Shown here: positions 1 to 10,556 of the stretch, piece by piece
Layout of the letters: every line of letters begins with the position of its first letter
Numbering within the stretch: position 1 is the first letter of the stretch
DNA from: Sorex araneus
Lineage: Eukaryota; Chordata; Mammalia; Eulipotyphla; Soricidae
DNA: 64,000 nt
Direction of reading: 5' to 3'
NCBI RefSeq assembly: GCF_027595985.1
Contig: NC_073305.1
Coordinates: forward strand, 176,340,589-176,404,588
Position numbers and translations under genes: made by a program
The notes under the pieces: model-generated
Told to the model about the DNA's origin: nothing
What the model saw: the letters and a program-made list of their open reading frames with translations, nothing else
Database searches by the model: none

Positions 1-379
1 AAGAAAAAGAAAGTAGCAGGTAGGGCATTTGCCTTGCACATGGCCTACCCGGGTTCGATTCCCAGCATCCCGTATGGTTCCCCGAGCACTGCCAGGAGTA
101 ATTCCTGAGTTGCAGAGCCAGGAGTAACCCCTGAGCATCGCCATGTGTGACCCAAAAAGAAAAAAAAACCCACAAGAATTCTTGATACTTTGTGGCGATA
201 CATTATTTATTGTTTGGAGACCACATCTGAGTTTCCACTCCCAGTAGTGCAGGGGCTGCAACCTCGGCCTCATATGCAGAGCATGTTCTCCAGCTCTTGG
301 AGCTCTCCCTTGGCGCCTTATTTTAAATTTACTCATTCTTACCATTTTTTTGGGGGGGATGGTGCTGCTCAGGGGATCT

Positions 380-600
380 TCTTGGTTCTTTCTCTCCATC
401 TCTCCCTCTTTCTCTCCCCCTCTCTCTCTCCCTCTCCTCCTTCCCCCTCCCTCTCCCTCTCCCTCTCCCCTTCCTCCTCACCCCCTCTCCCTCACCCCCT
501 CTCCCTCTTTCTCTCCCCCTCTTCCTCTCCCTTTGTCTCCCTCTCCCTCTCTCTTCTCTTTCTCCCTCTCTTCCCTCTTCTATTTCCTCTCTCCCCCCCC
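380..600. repeat. Pyrimidine-rich low-complexity tract
   Basis: About 220 bases of almost pure C and T on the + strand, built from CCCTCTC-like words and ending in a run of C. Open frames through it translate to Ser/Pro/Leu repeats and are artefacts of composition. Confidence 0.9.
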
Positions 601-1635
601 CCCAATTTTGGATGGAATAGCTGCTTAACTAAAACTGTAGAAGGATAACCTTGATGCATATTTCCATAAAATTCATCCTAGTGAAGAGAATTCATCTTTC
701 GACACTGAGAGCTGTACAGTTCATGGACAGAGACCCCCACTCCCGCTCAGACATGAATCTAGCACTGTTGGTAGACAGGGTTAGCATTGCATTGTGGGGT
801 AGTTGAAAAATATGTGATTGGGGCCTGGAGCAATAACACAGCGGGCAGGGTGCTTGCCTTGCACACAGCTGGTCTAGGTTCAGTCCCTGGCACCTAGCAA
901 AAGTGCTTCTATGAGCACAGAGTGATCCCTTGAGCACTACCCAGTGTGGTCCAAAAACAAAAACAAAAAAGGTGGTTGGGGGAGCAAATAGTCAAGTGTT
1001 CAGTTAAGTGATTTAGCAATATAGAGGCACAGAATCCATTTAAAAAGCTGCTTCTGCGTTTAGAATATACAGAATATACATCTGAATTCCCTCTTGACAA
1101 GTGATCTAGAGACAATCAAATGTGAGGGACAAATTTTTTGCAGAGATTTCAATGATACTTGTCAATTTATCTTTTGTGCGTGTGTGTTACTCAGGGGTTG
1201 TTCATTGTGTGTGGGGGGGGGGGGCACTCCCTGCCTCACAGTAGCAGTTGGCTCTGGAAACAGAATGTAACTGCTCCATGCCCTCCCCAGGAGGGTGGTG
1301 TTAGGGTTGGGGGGCAGGTGGTGTTTGAGCATGGCATAGCTACTCCTCTGCTGTTGTGCCTTAGGGAGTAATTACAGGGCTTTCACACTCACACATTCCT
1401 GAGCTCTCACCAGTAATGAGTACTTAGTGGGGAGAGGGTTGAAGGGAAAACTCAGTATCCTTAGAGCTTGGCCCCTTTCTGTCGCTGGATTTTGCGAGTG
1501 AAACATGTGGATGGGGCCAAGAAGTAGCTCCGTGGGCTGCAGCACATCCTCCACATGCACGAGCGTAGCTCAGTCCCCGGCACTGCAGTCTCCCGAGCAC
1601 CACTGAGCACCGCAGGTGTGGCCTGGGAAACAAAA

Positions 1636-1880
1636 GGATAGATGGATGGGTGGATGGATGGATGTGTGGATGGACAGACAGACGGATGGATAGACAGACG
1701 GATAGACAGACGGAGAGGTGGGTGGATGGGTAGATGGATGATGGGTGGGTGGATGGGTTGGGTAGACGGATGGGTGGGTGTATGGATGGGTGGGTGGGTG
1801 GATTGGGTGGGAGTGGGTGAGTAGAGGGATGAATGGGTGGGTAGATGGATAGGTGGGTGGATGAATGCAAAGAGGTGGGT
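1636..1880. repeat. (TGGA)n tetranucleotide microsatellite, imperfect
   Basis: Interrupted TGGA/TGGG/CAGA units over about 240 bases directly after the A-rich 3' end of a diverged SINE (1513-1636). This is a common origin for tetranucleotide arrays. Long frames here encode Thr/His/Pro or Trp/Met/Asp repeats and are not genes. Confidence 0.9.
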
Positions 1881-2249
1881 GGTTGGATGAATGGACAAGA
1901 GAGGAGCCGCGGATGGCCTTACTTGGCTAAACAACGCCATGTTGGTTCTTCATTGACAATCCACGTAAAAGATAAGAAAGATGTGACTTAGGAGGGGTGT
2001 TTCATGCAAAATCTGAAGACTTCCAGCATTTTCTTCTTTTTCTACATGACTGTGAGCATTGTAAGGAATTGCCAATTTCTGTAGTTTACATCAGTTGGAA
2101 ATATCACTGAGGTTAGAGAGGAAGAAAGCCAAAGAAGTTGTCGTACATATGACTTATTCCATGTAAATATCAAAATAATGGAAGTCTGTAAGAGGCACGG
2201 TGGCATTTTTTTCATCAAAGCTGTCACTTTTTTTTTTTTGTATGTATAG

Positions 2250-2398
2250 TGAAGAATGACAATCTGGAAAATTTGAAGAAAGAATATTTTGGAACTGTCA
2301 GTGTAAGAATTTTAGTTCATAAATGGCCTATGACGTCTGATTCCAGATTGCAACTAATTGTCATTCAAGAGGAGGTGGTCGAGATCGATGGAAAACAA
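2250..2398 (+). CDS. GINM1: GINM1 internal coding exon
   Basis: 149 nt: two bases completing a split Val codon, then 49 codons ending DGKQ at a GTAAGA donor. The acceptor is a T-rich tract followed by TATAG. The encoded stretch includes the conserved core [13 protein letters not shown] of the lumenal domain. Compared with the human protein as I remember it, one residue is missing in the NLEN-KKEYFG region, so the change keeps the frame. Confidence 0.92.
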
Positions 2399-2594
2399 GT
2401 AAGATATGCTAATGAATTGGGAATTACATTGTGAAGAGATGTGCTGGGTATTACGTATGTGTTCACAATTATTTCTGACTTGATAAAAAGAGAAAAGTAC
2501 CTCGCATGTTGCCTTTTGTTTTTGTATCGTCTGACCTTTGAAGGCTTAACTTTCTACAAACTGATTATATTCATACACAAAAATATTATAAACA

Positions 2595-2770
2595 GGGCTG
2601 GAGCAATAGTACAGCAGGTAAGTAGGGCACTTACCTGGCATGTGGCCAACCTGGGTTCGATCCCCAGCACCCTCTATGGTCCTCTGATCCTAGCAAGTGT
2701 GATCCCTTCTTGCAGAGCCAGGAGTAAACCCTGAGCACCACCGATGTCACCCAAAAACAAATAAAAAAAG
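2595..2770 (+). mobile_element. SOR-like tRNA-derived SINE
   Basis: Full-length copy starting GGGCTGGAGCAATAG, with a B-box-like GGTTCGATCCC and an A-rich end. Moderately diverged, so an older insertion. Confidence 0.88.
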
Positions 2771-2861
2771 AGGAACATTGGACTGAGCTGTGACATGATA
2801 GTAAAGCCCTTACCTTGCCAGTGTGAAGCTCTGGGTTTTGTCCTTGTCACCACAAAATAAA

Positions 2862-3027
2862 CTTTTTTTCTTTTTGGGTCACACCGGCAGTGCTCAGGGG
2901 TTACTCCTGGCTCTGCACTCAGGAATTAGTCCTGGCGGTGCTTGGGGGACCACATGGGATACTGGGAATCGAACCCGAGTCAGCGTGCAAGGCAAACGCC
3001 CTACGTGCTGTACTATCGCTCCAGCCC
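2862..3027 (-). mobile_element. SOR-like SINE
   Basis: Antisense copy running from a T-run and TTTTTGGGTCACAC to ATCGCTCCAGCCC. Most diagnostic words are intact. Confidence 0.92.
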
Positions 3028-3590
3028 TTAATTATTATTATATAGGTATATGTGTGTATATATCTATAAAACGAGCATCATTTTTTGGTCTGGTTTTTGT
3101 TTTTGGACCACACCAAAACAACAGTACCCCTGTGTTTGGCAGTACACAGGAATACACTTGGCTCTCACTTTCATAGATCACTCACAGCAGTACTCAGGGG
3201 ACTATGTCTGGTGCCAGGATCGAACTTAGGTCAGCCACACATGCCAGGCAAACACCCTACCGCTGTACTATTGCACTGGCTCCAAAACAAACATTATACA
3301 AAGCAAGTCAGTGAAAAGACTGAATATGGCTCAAAGCTCTGCAACTATTTGTTCTGACTTAGAGTCTCTAAGCAAATGAAGTGGCCAAACGCAGCTTTTA
3401 TAATCATGCTCAAGCGCACGGGGATATGAGTAAAGTCATGAATTAAATGCCTCAAAATGGATACGAAATAAAGCGTGTGTAAATAAGACAAATTTCTTGG
3501 TTATAGAAGAGATCAGAAGGAAAATTGTTTCACAAGCTCATGGATTGTGCCGTTATTTAAAGTGTAAAGGCTTATTTTATTCTTTCACAG

Positions 3591-3747
3591 GCTCAACAGA
3601 AGGATGTGACTGAAATGAATATTTTAGTTAAGAACTTGAGAGAACTCAGACGTTCCAGGTACACGGTGCCCCTGGAGGAGAGCATGCTGCACTCAGTGTC
3701 CCGGGCCGGCGACGTCCTGTTTACCCTTCCCAACCTCTCCAAGAAAG
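3591..3747 (+). CDS. GINM1: GINM1 internal coding exon
   Basis: 157 nt: 52 codons plus one base, after a TTTCACAG acceptor and before a GTACTT donor. It encodes [14 protein letters not shown] near its start and ends FTLPNLSKK. The NLS in NLSKK is an N-glycosylation sequon. A second sequon I remember from the human protein (N-Y-T in SNYTLP) reads R-Y-T here, so that site appears lost. Confidence 0.93.
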
Positions 3748-3999
3748 GTACTTGAACAGGCAGTATGTAAAGTCTCAAGGAAGTGATTTGAGGTTTTTTT
3801 TTTTTTTTATGGGGGGGGCACACCTGCCAGTACACAGGCTTCCTCTTGGCTCTGCTCAGGGGATCATATGCCATACGGGGTACTGGGATTGAATCCAGGT
3901 CAGCCGCATGCGAAGCAAGCACCCTCCCCCACAGTCTTATCTCTCTGGTCCCAAGAAAAACATTTTTTTTCTTTCTTTTTTAACTTTAACTTTATTTAT

Positions 4000-4173
4000 A
4001 TTTACTTTTTTGGGTCACACCCAGTGATGCTTAGGGGTTACTCCTAATTCTGCACTCAGGAATTATTCTTGGCAGTGCTGTTGGGACCATATGAGATGCT
4101 GAAAATTGAACCCAGACTAGCTTCATTTGTGCAAGGCAAACACACTGCCTGCTGTACTATAACTTCGGCCCCC
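4000..4173 (-). mobile_element. SOR-like SINE (older)
   Basis: Antisense copy with TTTTTTGGGTCACACCC at its left end and a degraded A-box end at the right. A further diverged antisense copy lies at about 3796-3951. Together they fill most of the 3748-4250 intron. Confidence 0.85.
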
Positions 4174-4250
4174 GGAAATGATTTCTTAGTTGGTCAATTT
4201 TTTACTCATAGAAGTAGGCATCTCAGTGACTTGACTTTTTCTCCTCCTAG

Positions 4251-4381
4251 AAAGTGTTAGTTCGTTGCAAACCACCAGCCCGTATCTTCTCAGGAATGTG
4301 GAAACCACAGTGGATGAAGATGCTTTACCCGGCAAGTTACCTGAAACACCTCTCAGAGCAGACCCCCCATCTTCATATAAG
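4251..4381 (+). CDS. GINM1: GINM1 internal coding exon
   Basis: 131 nt: two bases complete a split Glu codon, followed by 43 codons ending PPSSYK at a GTAAAG donor. The acceptor is CTCCTCCTAG. The product is the acidic, Ser/Thr-rich stalk before the membrane segment, with [18 protein letters not shown] recognisable from the human protein. Confidence 0.94.
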
Positions 4382-4462
4382 GTAAAGCAGTTGTTTGGGG
4401 GGTTATTTTTATAATATTAGCATGTGGAATTAAAGGGAATAGCATTTAAGATGAGGTTGAAG

Positions 4463-4627
4463 AGGCTGGAGCGATAGCACAGTGGGTAGGGTGTTTGCCT
4501 TGCACGTAGCCAACCCGCATTCGATCCCCAGCATCCCATATGGTCCCCCAAGCACTGCCAGGAGTAGCACCTGTGCATCGCCGGGTATGACCCAAAAAGC
4601 AAAAAAAAAGATTTTAAATAAAATAAA
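4463..4627 (+). mobile_element. SOR-like SINE with target-site duplication
   Basis: Starts GGCTGGAGCGATAGCACAG and ends in an A-rich tail. It is flanked by the 11-bp direct repeat ATGAGGTTGAA at 4450-4460 and 4628-4638, which marks it as an L1-type retrotransposition. Confidence 0.93.
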
Positions 4628-4665
4628 ATGAGGTTGAAATCCTGAAGATTAAAAATACGGAGTGT

Positions 4666-4832
4666 GGGGCTGGAGCGATAGCACAGTGGGGAGGGCATTT
4701 GCCTTACACACGGCCAACCCGGGTTCTGTTCCCAGCCTGTTCCCAGCATCCCATATGGTCCCCCGAGCACTGCCAGGAGTAACCCTGGAGCATCATTGAG
4801 TGTGACCCAAAAAGCCAAAAAAAAAAAAAATG
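4666..4832 (+). mobile_element. SOR-like SINE with target-site duplication
   Basis: Flanked by a 13-bp repeat with one mismatch (AAATACGGAGTGT at 4653-4665, AAATACAGAGTGT at 4833-4845). It carries a short tandem duplication of the words around TGTTCCCAGC just after the B box. Confidence 0.93.
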
Positions 4833-5568
4833 AAATACAGAGTGTTAGTAGGAATGGCTTCACCACGGTTGTTTTTATTCCCGCCCCTTTTCCATATGAT
4901 GATGATGATGTTGTGATGACTGGGGTTGCCCACATGTTTGGCCGTGACATATCTTCTTAGCTCTGATGCTCACCTGACTGTTCACTTGGCCACAGTGCTC
5001 GCTGAGTCTGCCCTCCGGGTTATGGGCTTGTGCACGTGCTCGCTGGGCTCATGCTCTCGGTTGAAGCACAAGGGTTTGGATTGTGGGGCGGCTGGTGGTC
5101 ATGTGCTTGCCAGGGCTGCAGCCTCCTAGCGGGTGCTCACACACCTCTTCACTGGGACTAAGCTGGGCTCACGCCCCTTTCTGCAGTGCGTCCACACACC
5201 TGGCTGCCATGTGGCCAGAAGGCACTTGTACCATGCAGGGTCACACACAGCAGAGCCACTGAGGCTCTGCGTGGCATCGGTGGGACACCAGGAATTTGAA
5301 CTTGTAATCATGGGCTTGCCAGGCTGCTGCTCTAAGCCCTGTGCTAGTGCTGCGGACCCCTCCTCACTGGTCTGATGCTGTCTTCTGGTTTGTTTAGAGT
5401 TTTTGTGGGGTTGGGGCCAGAGCCAGCAGTACTTGGGCTACTCCCAGCTCCATGTTGGGGGTTGCTTCCCCTGAGGCTCGCGGGACAGTTGGGCCAGGGA
5501 TCAAGTCTCCTGCATGCAGAGTGTGTGCTCCAGCCCTTTAAGCTGTATCTCTGGCTCATTTATTTTTA

Positions 5569-5766
5569 TTTATTTTTTTATTTTATTTTATTTTATTTTT
5601 TTTGCTTTTTGGGTCATACCCAGCGCTGCTCAGGGGTTACTCCTGGCTTTGCACTCAGGAATTACTCCTGGCGGTGCTTGGGGGACCATATGGGATGCCG
5701 GGGATCGAACCCGGGTCGGCCGCGTGCAAGGCAAACGCCCTACCCGCTGTGCTATCGCTCCGGCCC
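5569..5766 (-). mobile_element. SOR-like SINE, young copy
   Basis: Antisense copy with a TTTTATTTTA-type tail and the near-consensus head end CTATCGCTCCGGCCC. It is flanked by CTCATTT(A/C)TTTTTA at about 5555 and 5767. Confidence 0.93.
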
Positions 5767-6067
5767 CTCATTTCTTTTTAATTAAGAAAATAAGTTTCAG
5801 GGCGAGAACAAGAGTACAGCAGGTAAGCCTTGCATGTGGCCGGCCGAGGTTCCATCCCTGGCGCCTTGTGTGGTCCCGTGAACCCACTTAGGACTGATCC
5901 CTGTGTGCAGAACCCCAAGGAAGTGATCTGATAACAGATTTGATTTTGTTACCTGTCTTTAGTCTCATATCTTATACCCTTGTTTATTCTGTGATTCTTG
6001 CCCTCTCCCCCACCACACACACCCTGTGCCGCCCTTAGGATCCACAGTGACCAGGCATACTTGGTTA

Positions 6068-6070
<3 letters not shown>

Positions 6071-6103
<33 letters not shown>

Positions 6104-6113
6104 TGTGTGTGTA
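6071..6113. repeat. (GT)n dinucleotide microsatellite
   Basis: About 20 GT units with one GA interruption near the end. Confidence 0.95.
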
Positions 6114-6997
6114 ATTTTTCCCCCTCCTTTCCTGTGGAGCAGGGGTGGGCATACCCAGTGGTGCTCAGAGATCACTTCTGGCTGGGCTCAAAGGACTTGG
6201 GTCAGCCACATGGAAGGCAAGTGCCCTACCCGCTGTCCTGTCTTCCCAGTTCCAATAGTCTGTTTTCTCATGTGACACTGCATAGGCTTCGGTCTTGGTT
6301 TTGCCACTTGCTTGCAGTGTAACCCACTGGGCAAGATCCTAGCCACTGTGACCTCAGGATCTCAGTTCCCTGTGACATGTAGTGCTTTTGTAGAGTGGTC
6401 ATGGTGAGGATTTGGTGAGGGGGTACAGATGTAGACAGGCTGACACCCACTGTGCGCTCAAGTGTTACTAGTGGCAGGACCCTGCTGCGTGCAGTCATCC
6501 TCAGGATCCGGGGGGGAGTGGGGACCGAGAGTCGTGATGCGCCATTCATTGGTTAGGCCCCACTGAGTCTCAAATAGTTTCCAGTTAGTGAGCAAGATCC
6601 CAAAGGATTGCCAGCATTAGTCTGTGAAGACTCTCCCTGCAGGTCGGAATTACTGTGTGGGGTTGCTGGAGAAACTGGAAATCTGGTCTGTCCGCCTCAC
6701 TCAGGCCAGGCCAGACTGTCTGGAAGCCTGTTACTTAGCAATGTTTGCCTTAGTTTCTTCTCTCAGTCATGGAAACACACTGTCACCAGTGAACTTCCCA
6801 TCGGTTCTAAAAGCTTCTGATGTTTGTCTTTCCAACCACTGCAAACAGTTGATGCTGTCATTTTGTGGGGAGTAACCCAAGTCGTATCACTTGTCAGCAA
6901 TTAATAATTTTCATTTGATTATAGTGAAGAAAACAGTATGTCATTGTAAAGTTAGTATTTGTGTGTATGCAGTATGTGTGTATGCAGTATGCAGTTT

Positions 6998-7249
6998 GGG
7001 CTGGAGCGATAGCACAGTGGTTGGGCGTTCACCTTTTATGCAGCCAACCCGTGTTCGATTCCTCCGCCCCTCTCGGAGAGCCCGGCAAGCTACTGAGAGT
7101 ATGGAGCCCAAGCGGCAGAGCCTGGCAAGCTACCCGTGTGTATTGGATATGCCAAAAACAGTAACAATAAGTCTCTCAATGAGAGACGTTACTGGTGCCC
7201 GTTCGAACAAATCGATGAGCAGCGGAATGACAGTGACACAGTGACACTG
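6998..7249 (+). mobile_element. Composite SINE (SOR-like head plus a different body)
   Basis: The head is the usual GGGCTGGAGCGATAGCACAG. After the B box the sequence switches to another body with GAGAGCCCGGCAAGCTAC, GATATGCCAAAAACAGTAAC and GTTACTGGTGCCCG, and it ends in GACAGTGACAC-type repeats instead of poly-A. Copies of the same structure lie at 12237-12482 and 44835-45046. ATGCAGT flanks it at 6989-6995 and 7250-7256. Confidence 0.88.
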
Positions 7250-7257
7250 ATGCAGTA

Positions 7258-7260
<3 letters not shown>

Positions 7261-7314
<54 letters not shown>
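7261..7314. repeat. (GT)27 dinucleotide microsatellite
   Basis: 27 uninterrupted GT units directly after the 3' end of the composite SINE. Likely polymorphic. Confidence 0.97.
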
Positions 7315-7315
<1 letters not shown>

Positions 7316-8271
7316 TATCAGCAGTGCTCAGGGCTTACCCCTGGTTCTACATTCAGGGATCACTTCTGGTGAGGCTTGGGAGACCGTATAGGGTGCTAAG
7401 GATAGAACCCAGGTAAGGCAAGTGCTTACCCACTGTTCTCTCTCCAGCCCCAGAGAATAATTCTTAAATTGCAAATAACAGCATGAAGTACCTTTAAAAT
7501 TAAAGTGCATCCGTTTTCCTTTATTTTGTTGCCTTGGTCCTTCCAGTTGTACTATTGAGGGGCCCAGAGTCCACAGCCAGTGACACTCAGCTCACTGCTA
7601 ATCTGACAGCGCTTTAGTGCTTGGGCCTGGTGGTTTGGGAGGCCACTCGGCATATACTGAGCAGCTGCTTGGGGAGGCCTGGTGGTGCTGGGAATCAAAC
7701 TCGGGACTTGATGCATGCCTGGCATGCGCCCCAGCCTCTGAGCTCTCCCTGGCCCTATGGAGAACATCTACATTTTTTTTTTTTAAGTTTTGTTTTGGGG
7801 CCACGCTGGTGGTACTCAGGACTTACTCCTGGCTATGCACTCAGGGATCAGTTCTTGTGGGGACTCAACCCCGGTCAGCCGCGGTCAAGTATCTAGCTAC
7901 CTTGGTTCTATTGTTTCAGCCCCAAAACATTTCATTGTTAAATGTACACTTAGATAGGTTTAGGCAAACATAGACAGACACCATGCAGCCATCCATCATC
8001 ACTGTTAAGATCCGGAATACTATCATCCCCAAACTAGTGTTTCAGGGCCCGAGTTAAGTAGGGTCCTTGCACGCCCTCGACCCAGGTTCTATCCCCAGCC
8101 TCCCGTAAGGTCTCCAAGCACCGCCAAGAGTAACTAGAGAGCACAGAGCCATTGTGGTCCCCCACCTGTACCAACCCCTCCACCCAAAGAAGTTTAAACC
8201 AGTGTTTTATTAGTTTGTTAGAATACAGATGAAACACATACTTAATCCCAACTTCTCCCCCCTTTTGACAG

Positions 8272-8435
8272 GTAATTTGTCAGTGGATGGAGAAGCTGAG
8301 GAAGGACTTGTGCAGGTTCTGGAGTAGTGTTTTCCCAGTCTTCTTTATGTTTTTGAATGTCATGATGGTCGGGATTGTAGGAGCATCCGTGATAATCACC
8401 ATCCTAAAGGTGCTTTTCCCGGTTTGTGAGTACAA
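8272..8435 (+). CDS. GINM1: GINM1 transmembrane-segment exon
   Basis: 164 nt: 54 codons plus two bases, between a TTTTGACAG acceptor and a GTAAGT donor. It encodes [17 protein letters not shown], then about 25 hydrophobic residues including [19 protein letters not shown], which form the membrane span, and ends FPVCEY. The charged KLRKD just before the span and the overall pattern match human GINM1. Confidence 0.95.
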
Positions 8436-9873
8436 GTAAGTATTTCTTTCAGAAACAATATTAGAATTTTCAGTGCGTAGTGGAGACAAGCTCATTTTCC
8501 ACCATAAGCAAAATGAGAAGATATTGTTGAAGACCTTTATGGAGTTACTCGTCTTGGGTACTCACTTGGGAATACGTGAACTCTACCACTTAGAACATAA
8601 AGTGTTAGAGACATGGGAAATGCAGTATGTGTGCTTCTCCCACCTTTCAGTTTGCGTGTCCCCCATTTCCTTGTGACAGAGAAATAAGAGGACCTCGTTG
8701 ATGGGTCCATTTAAAATGAAGGTCTGCTTGGAGGCGAGCATAGCATGGCACCTTGCAGGTGTTTATTTATAGAGGCCAGTATGGGATGGGCTCTGCAGCC
8801 TGTGAAAGCTGGGTTGGGACCAGAGAGATAATGCAGTGAGTGCTGGCCTTGCCCGTGGCCGACCTTGGTTTGAACCCCAGCACTATATTTGGTTCCCCAA
8901 ACAACACTAGGCATGTGATCTCTGAATGCAGAGCCAGGAGTAAGTCCTGAGCACCACCAAGTGTGGCCCTAAAACCAAACACGTAAAAGTTAGTGCTATT
9001 CTTCAGGCCAGAAAGATAACTCTGTGGGCTGAGCACCTGTTTTGCTTGCTGGAGCTCCAGGTTCCATCCCCTGATCACCAGGAGTGACCCCACAGTTAGA
9101 GCCAGGAGTGGTCCCGACACCCCACCAGAGTGGTCCAGAAACAACATATGGTGTTCTCTTATGACTGTGTAGTCATCTTGTTAGTCATTAAAGCAGCCAA
9201 CCGGATTGGGGTGACCCTGAATTTGCAGTAGCAGGGCGTTAGATGGGGTTGCTCTGGTCAGGCAGGCCACTGAGTGACAGGGGAAATGCACTAGAGATCT
9301 AGGGTTGTACTCCACTGAACCCTACATTGGAAGCTTTTGGGCACAGTCTTCTTGACCAACTTGTGCAAACCTAGAGCGTACAACTTTCTAGACCTCTGGT
9401 TAAGTGAACTTTGAACTCAGAGATAATACAATTAAAAGTTACAGTAAGTCGAAGGCACTTCTTGCCAGGTTATTTTAGTTTTTTTCTTTTTGGGTCACAC
9501 CTGGCGATGCACAGGGGTTATTCCTGGCAGTGGTCAGGGGACCATATGGGATGCTGGGAATTGAACCCAGGTCACGCAAGGCTAACACCCTACCCACTGT
9601 GCTATCACTCCAGCCCCTGCCAGGATATTTTATTAAGTACACCCTAAAGTAGTCGTATCTTTTTTTTTGTTTTGTGGCCATACCTGACAATGCTCAGGGG
9701 TTACTCCTAGCTCTGTACTCAGGAACTACTCCTGGTGGTGCTCCGGGGACTATTTGGGGTGCCAGGGATCAAACCTGGGTTGGCCATGTACAAGGCAAGC
9801 ACCCTACCTGATGTACTATCGCTTCAGATCCTGAAGTAGCCTCATCTATTTTAATCTTAATTTTTTATTTCAG
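8436..9873 (+). other. GINM1 last intron
   Basis: Holds SINEs at about 8813-8978 (+), 9003-9147 (+), 9478-9617 (-) and 9661-9832 (-). Unique sequence at 8436-8800 and 9150-9470 shows no exon. Confidence 0.85.
9478..9617 (-). mobile_element. SOR-like SINE
   Basis: Antisense copy from TTTTTCTTTTTGGGTCACAC to CTATCACTCCAGCCCC. It is somewhat short because part of the middle is missing. Confidence 0.9.
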
Positions 9874-9985
9874 AGGAATTCTTCAGCTGGATACAGTGAA
9901 TGTTGTGCCAGTGACAACCAAGAACTTATATCCAAATGGTCCTCAGAAAACAGCAGAAAGCCTTGAAGATAAAACATGTATTTAA
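9874..9985 (+). CDS. GINM1: GINM1 terminal coding exon
   Basis: 112 nt: one base completes a Lys codon, then 36 codons and the TAA stop at 9983-9985. The acceptor is TTTATTTCAG. It encodes the cytoplasmic tail, [20 protein letters not shown] to LEDKTCI. The conserved C-terminal KTCI supports the stop. Confidence 0.95.
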
Positions 9986-10556
9986 GACACCATCTTAGAC
10001 CATGGACTCTGATTAGACCATTGACTATAAATTTGCAACTTGAATATAATTCTTTAAATCATTGAGTCATTTTATACACGAAAAATGGCTAAGCTCCTAA
10101 AACTGCCAAAAACTTGACCTTTACAATGACCAATTCATCTGATCTCTGTAACAGGGCTGATTGTTGGAAGTGGTGAATTTTAAGGAGAATTTAAACAAAA
10201 TGGAAGAGAAGACATGCAGAGAAACTTCTAGAAATCGCCAAAAAGAAAACTAAAAGGCAAGCCAAAATGCCCTATGCCTAGGTGCCTTTGTTGGGGAAAT
10301 TTATCCATTTAATTACTGTAATGTGTAAGACTTTATGGAAAGCACTTTATGAAATTCTAATTTAAAAGTTCAAGAGCTTAACACTTATTTTTTTATTCAG
10401 TCAAATGTGCCTTTATATTATGTGACTCAGTATAAAATCACTGAAGTGTATCAGATTTAATTGTATCCTGTACCAAGACTACTTAACCTTGAATGCACCA
10501 GGATGTAAAAATAGTGATATTTCCTCACTCTAAAATAAAAACTTTTTGAAGAAAAA
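9986..10556 (+). other. GINM1: GINM1 3' UTR
   Basis: About 570 bases of AT-rich, SINE-free sequence between the stop codon and the poly-A signal. The absence of repeats here, against SINEs on both sides, fits an exonic UTR. The exact cleavage point is inferred. Confidence 0.75.
10534..10539 (+). terminator. GINM1 poly-A signal
   Basis: Canonical AATAAA about 550 bases after the stop, followed about 12 bases later by a genomic A-run at 10552-10560. It is the best candidate for the mRNA end. No transcript evidence is available here. Confidence 0.75.

Larger units (their letters stand above)
1..2249 (+). other. GINM1 intron (5' part of window)
   Basis: No coding sequence recognised. It holds SINE copies in + orientation at about 11-168, 819-970 and 1513-1636 (the last strongly diverged). 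It also holds a pyrimidine-rich CCTCT-type tract at about 380-600 and a TGGA-type tetranucleotide array at about 1636-1880. The stretch from 1890 to 2240 is unique sequence without recognisable exons and ends in the T-rich tract before the exon at 2250. Confidence 0.8.
2399..3590 (+). other. GINM1 intron
   Basis: Contains SINEs at 2595-2770 (+), a partial copy at about 2772-2857 (+), 2862-3027 (-) and a diverged one at about 3090-3283 (-). The last ~300 bases before the 3591 exon are unique and show no further gene. Confidence 0.85.
4382..8271 (+). other. GINM1 intron
   Basis: Repeat-rich intron without recognised exons. Besides the elements listed separately it holds diverged SINE pieces at about 5797-5920 (+), 6141-6257 (-), 7316-7451 (-), 7612-7756 (-), 7773-7923 (-) and 8043-8170 (+). 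The stretch 4850-5540 is GC-richer with degenerate repeated words (see findings). Unique sequence lies at about 6260-6990. Confidence 0.8.
1..10556 (+). other. GINM1: GINM1 gene, 3' part (last five coding exons and 3' UTR)
   Basis: Glycoprotein integral membrane protein 1, a single-pass membrane protein with a lumenal or extracellular N-terminal part and a short C-terminal tail. Its molecular role is poorly known. Five exons (2250-2398, 3591-3747, 4251-4381, 8272-8435, 9874-9985) join in phase into 236 complete codons plus stop. The human protein is about 330 residues as I recall it, so the signal peptide and first ~93 residues lie upstream of the window. I found no match to those first exons in 1-2249. 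Identity rests on recalled human sequence, exon phases, the membrane segment, the C-terminal DKTCI and the neighbours KATNA1 and LATS1. Confidence 0.93.

Noticed and set aside
11-168. SINE heads as functional tRNA genes
   Set aside because: They have A- and B-box-like words but no cloverleaf with proper acceptor stem. They are repeated many times and end in A-tails, so they are tRNA-derived retroposons.
190-648. Ser/Pro/Leu-rich frames in 190-648
   Set aside because: They read through a pyrimidine-rich simple tract; no conserved feature.
1424-1940. His/Pro/Thr-repeat frames on the minus strand
   Set aside because: Produced by the (TGGA)n microsatellite.
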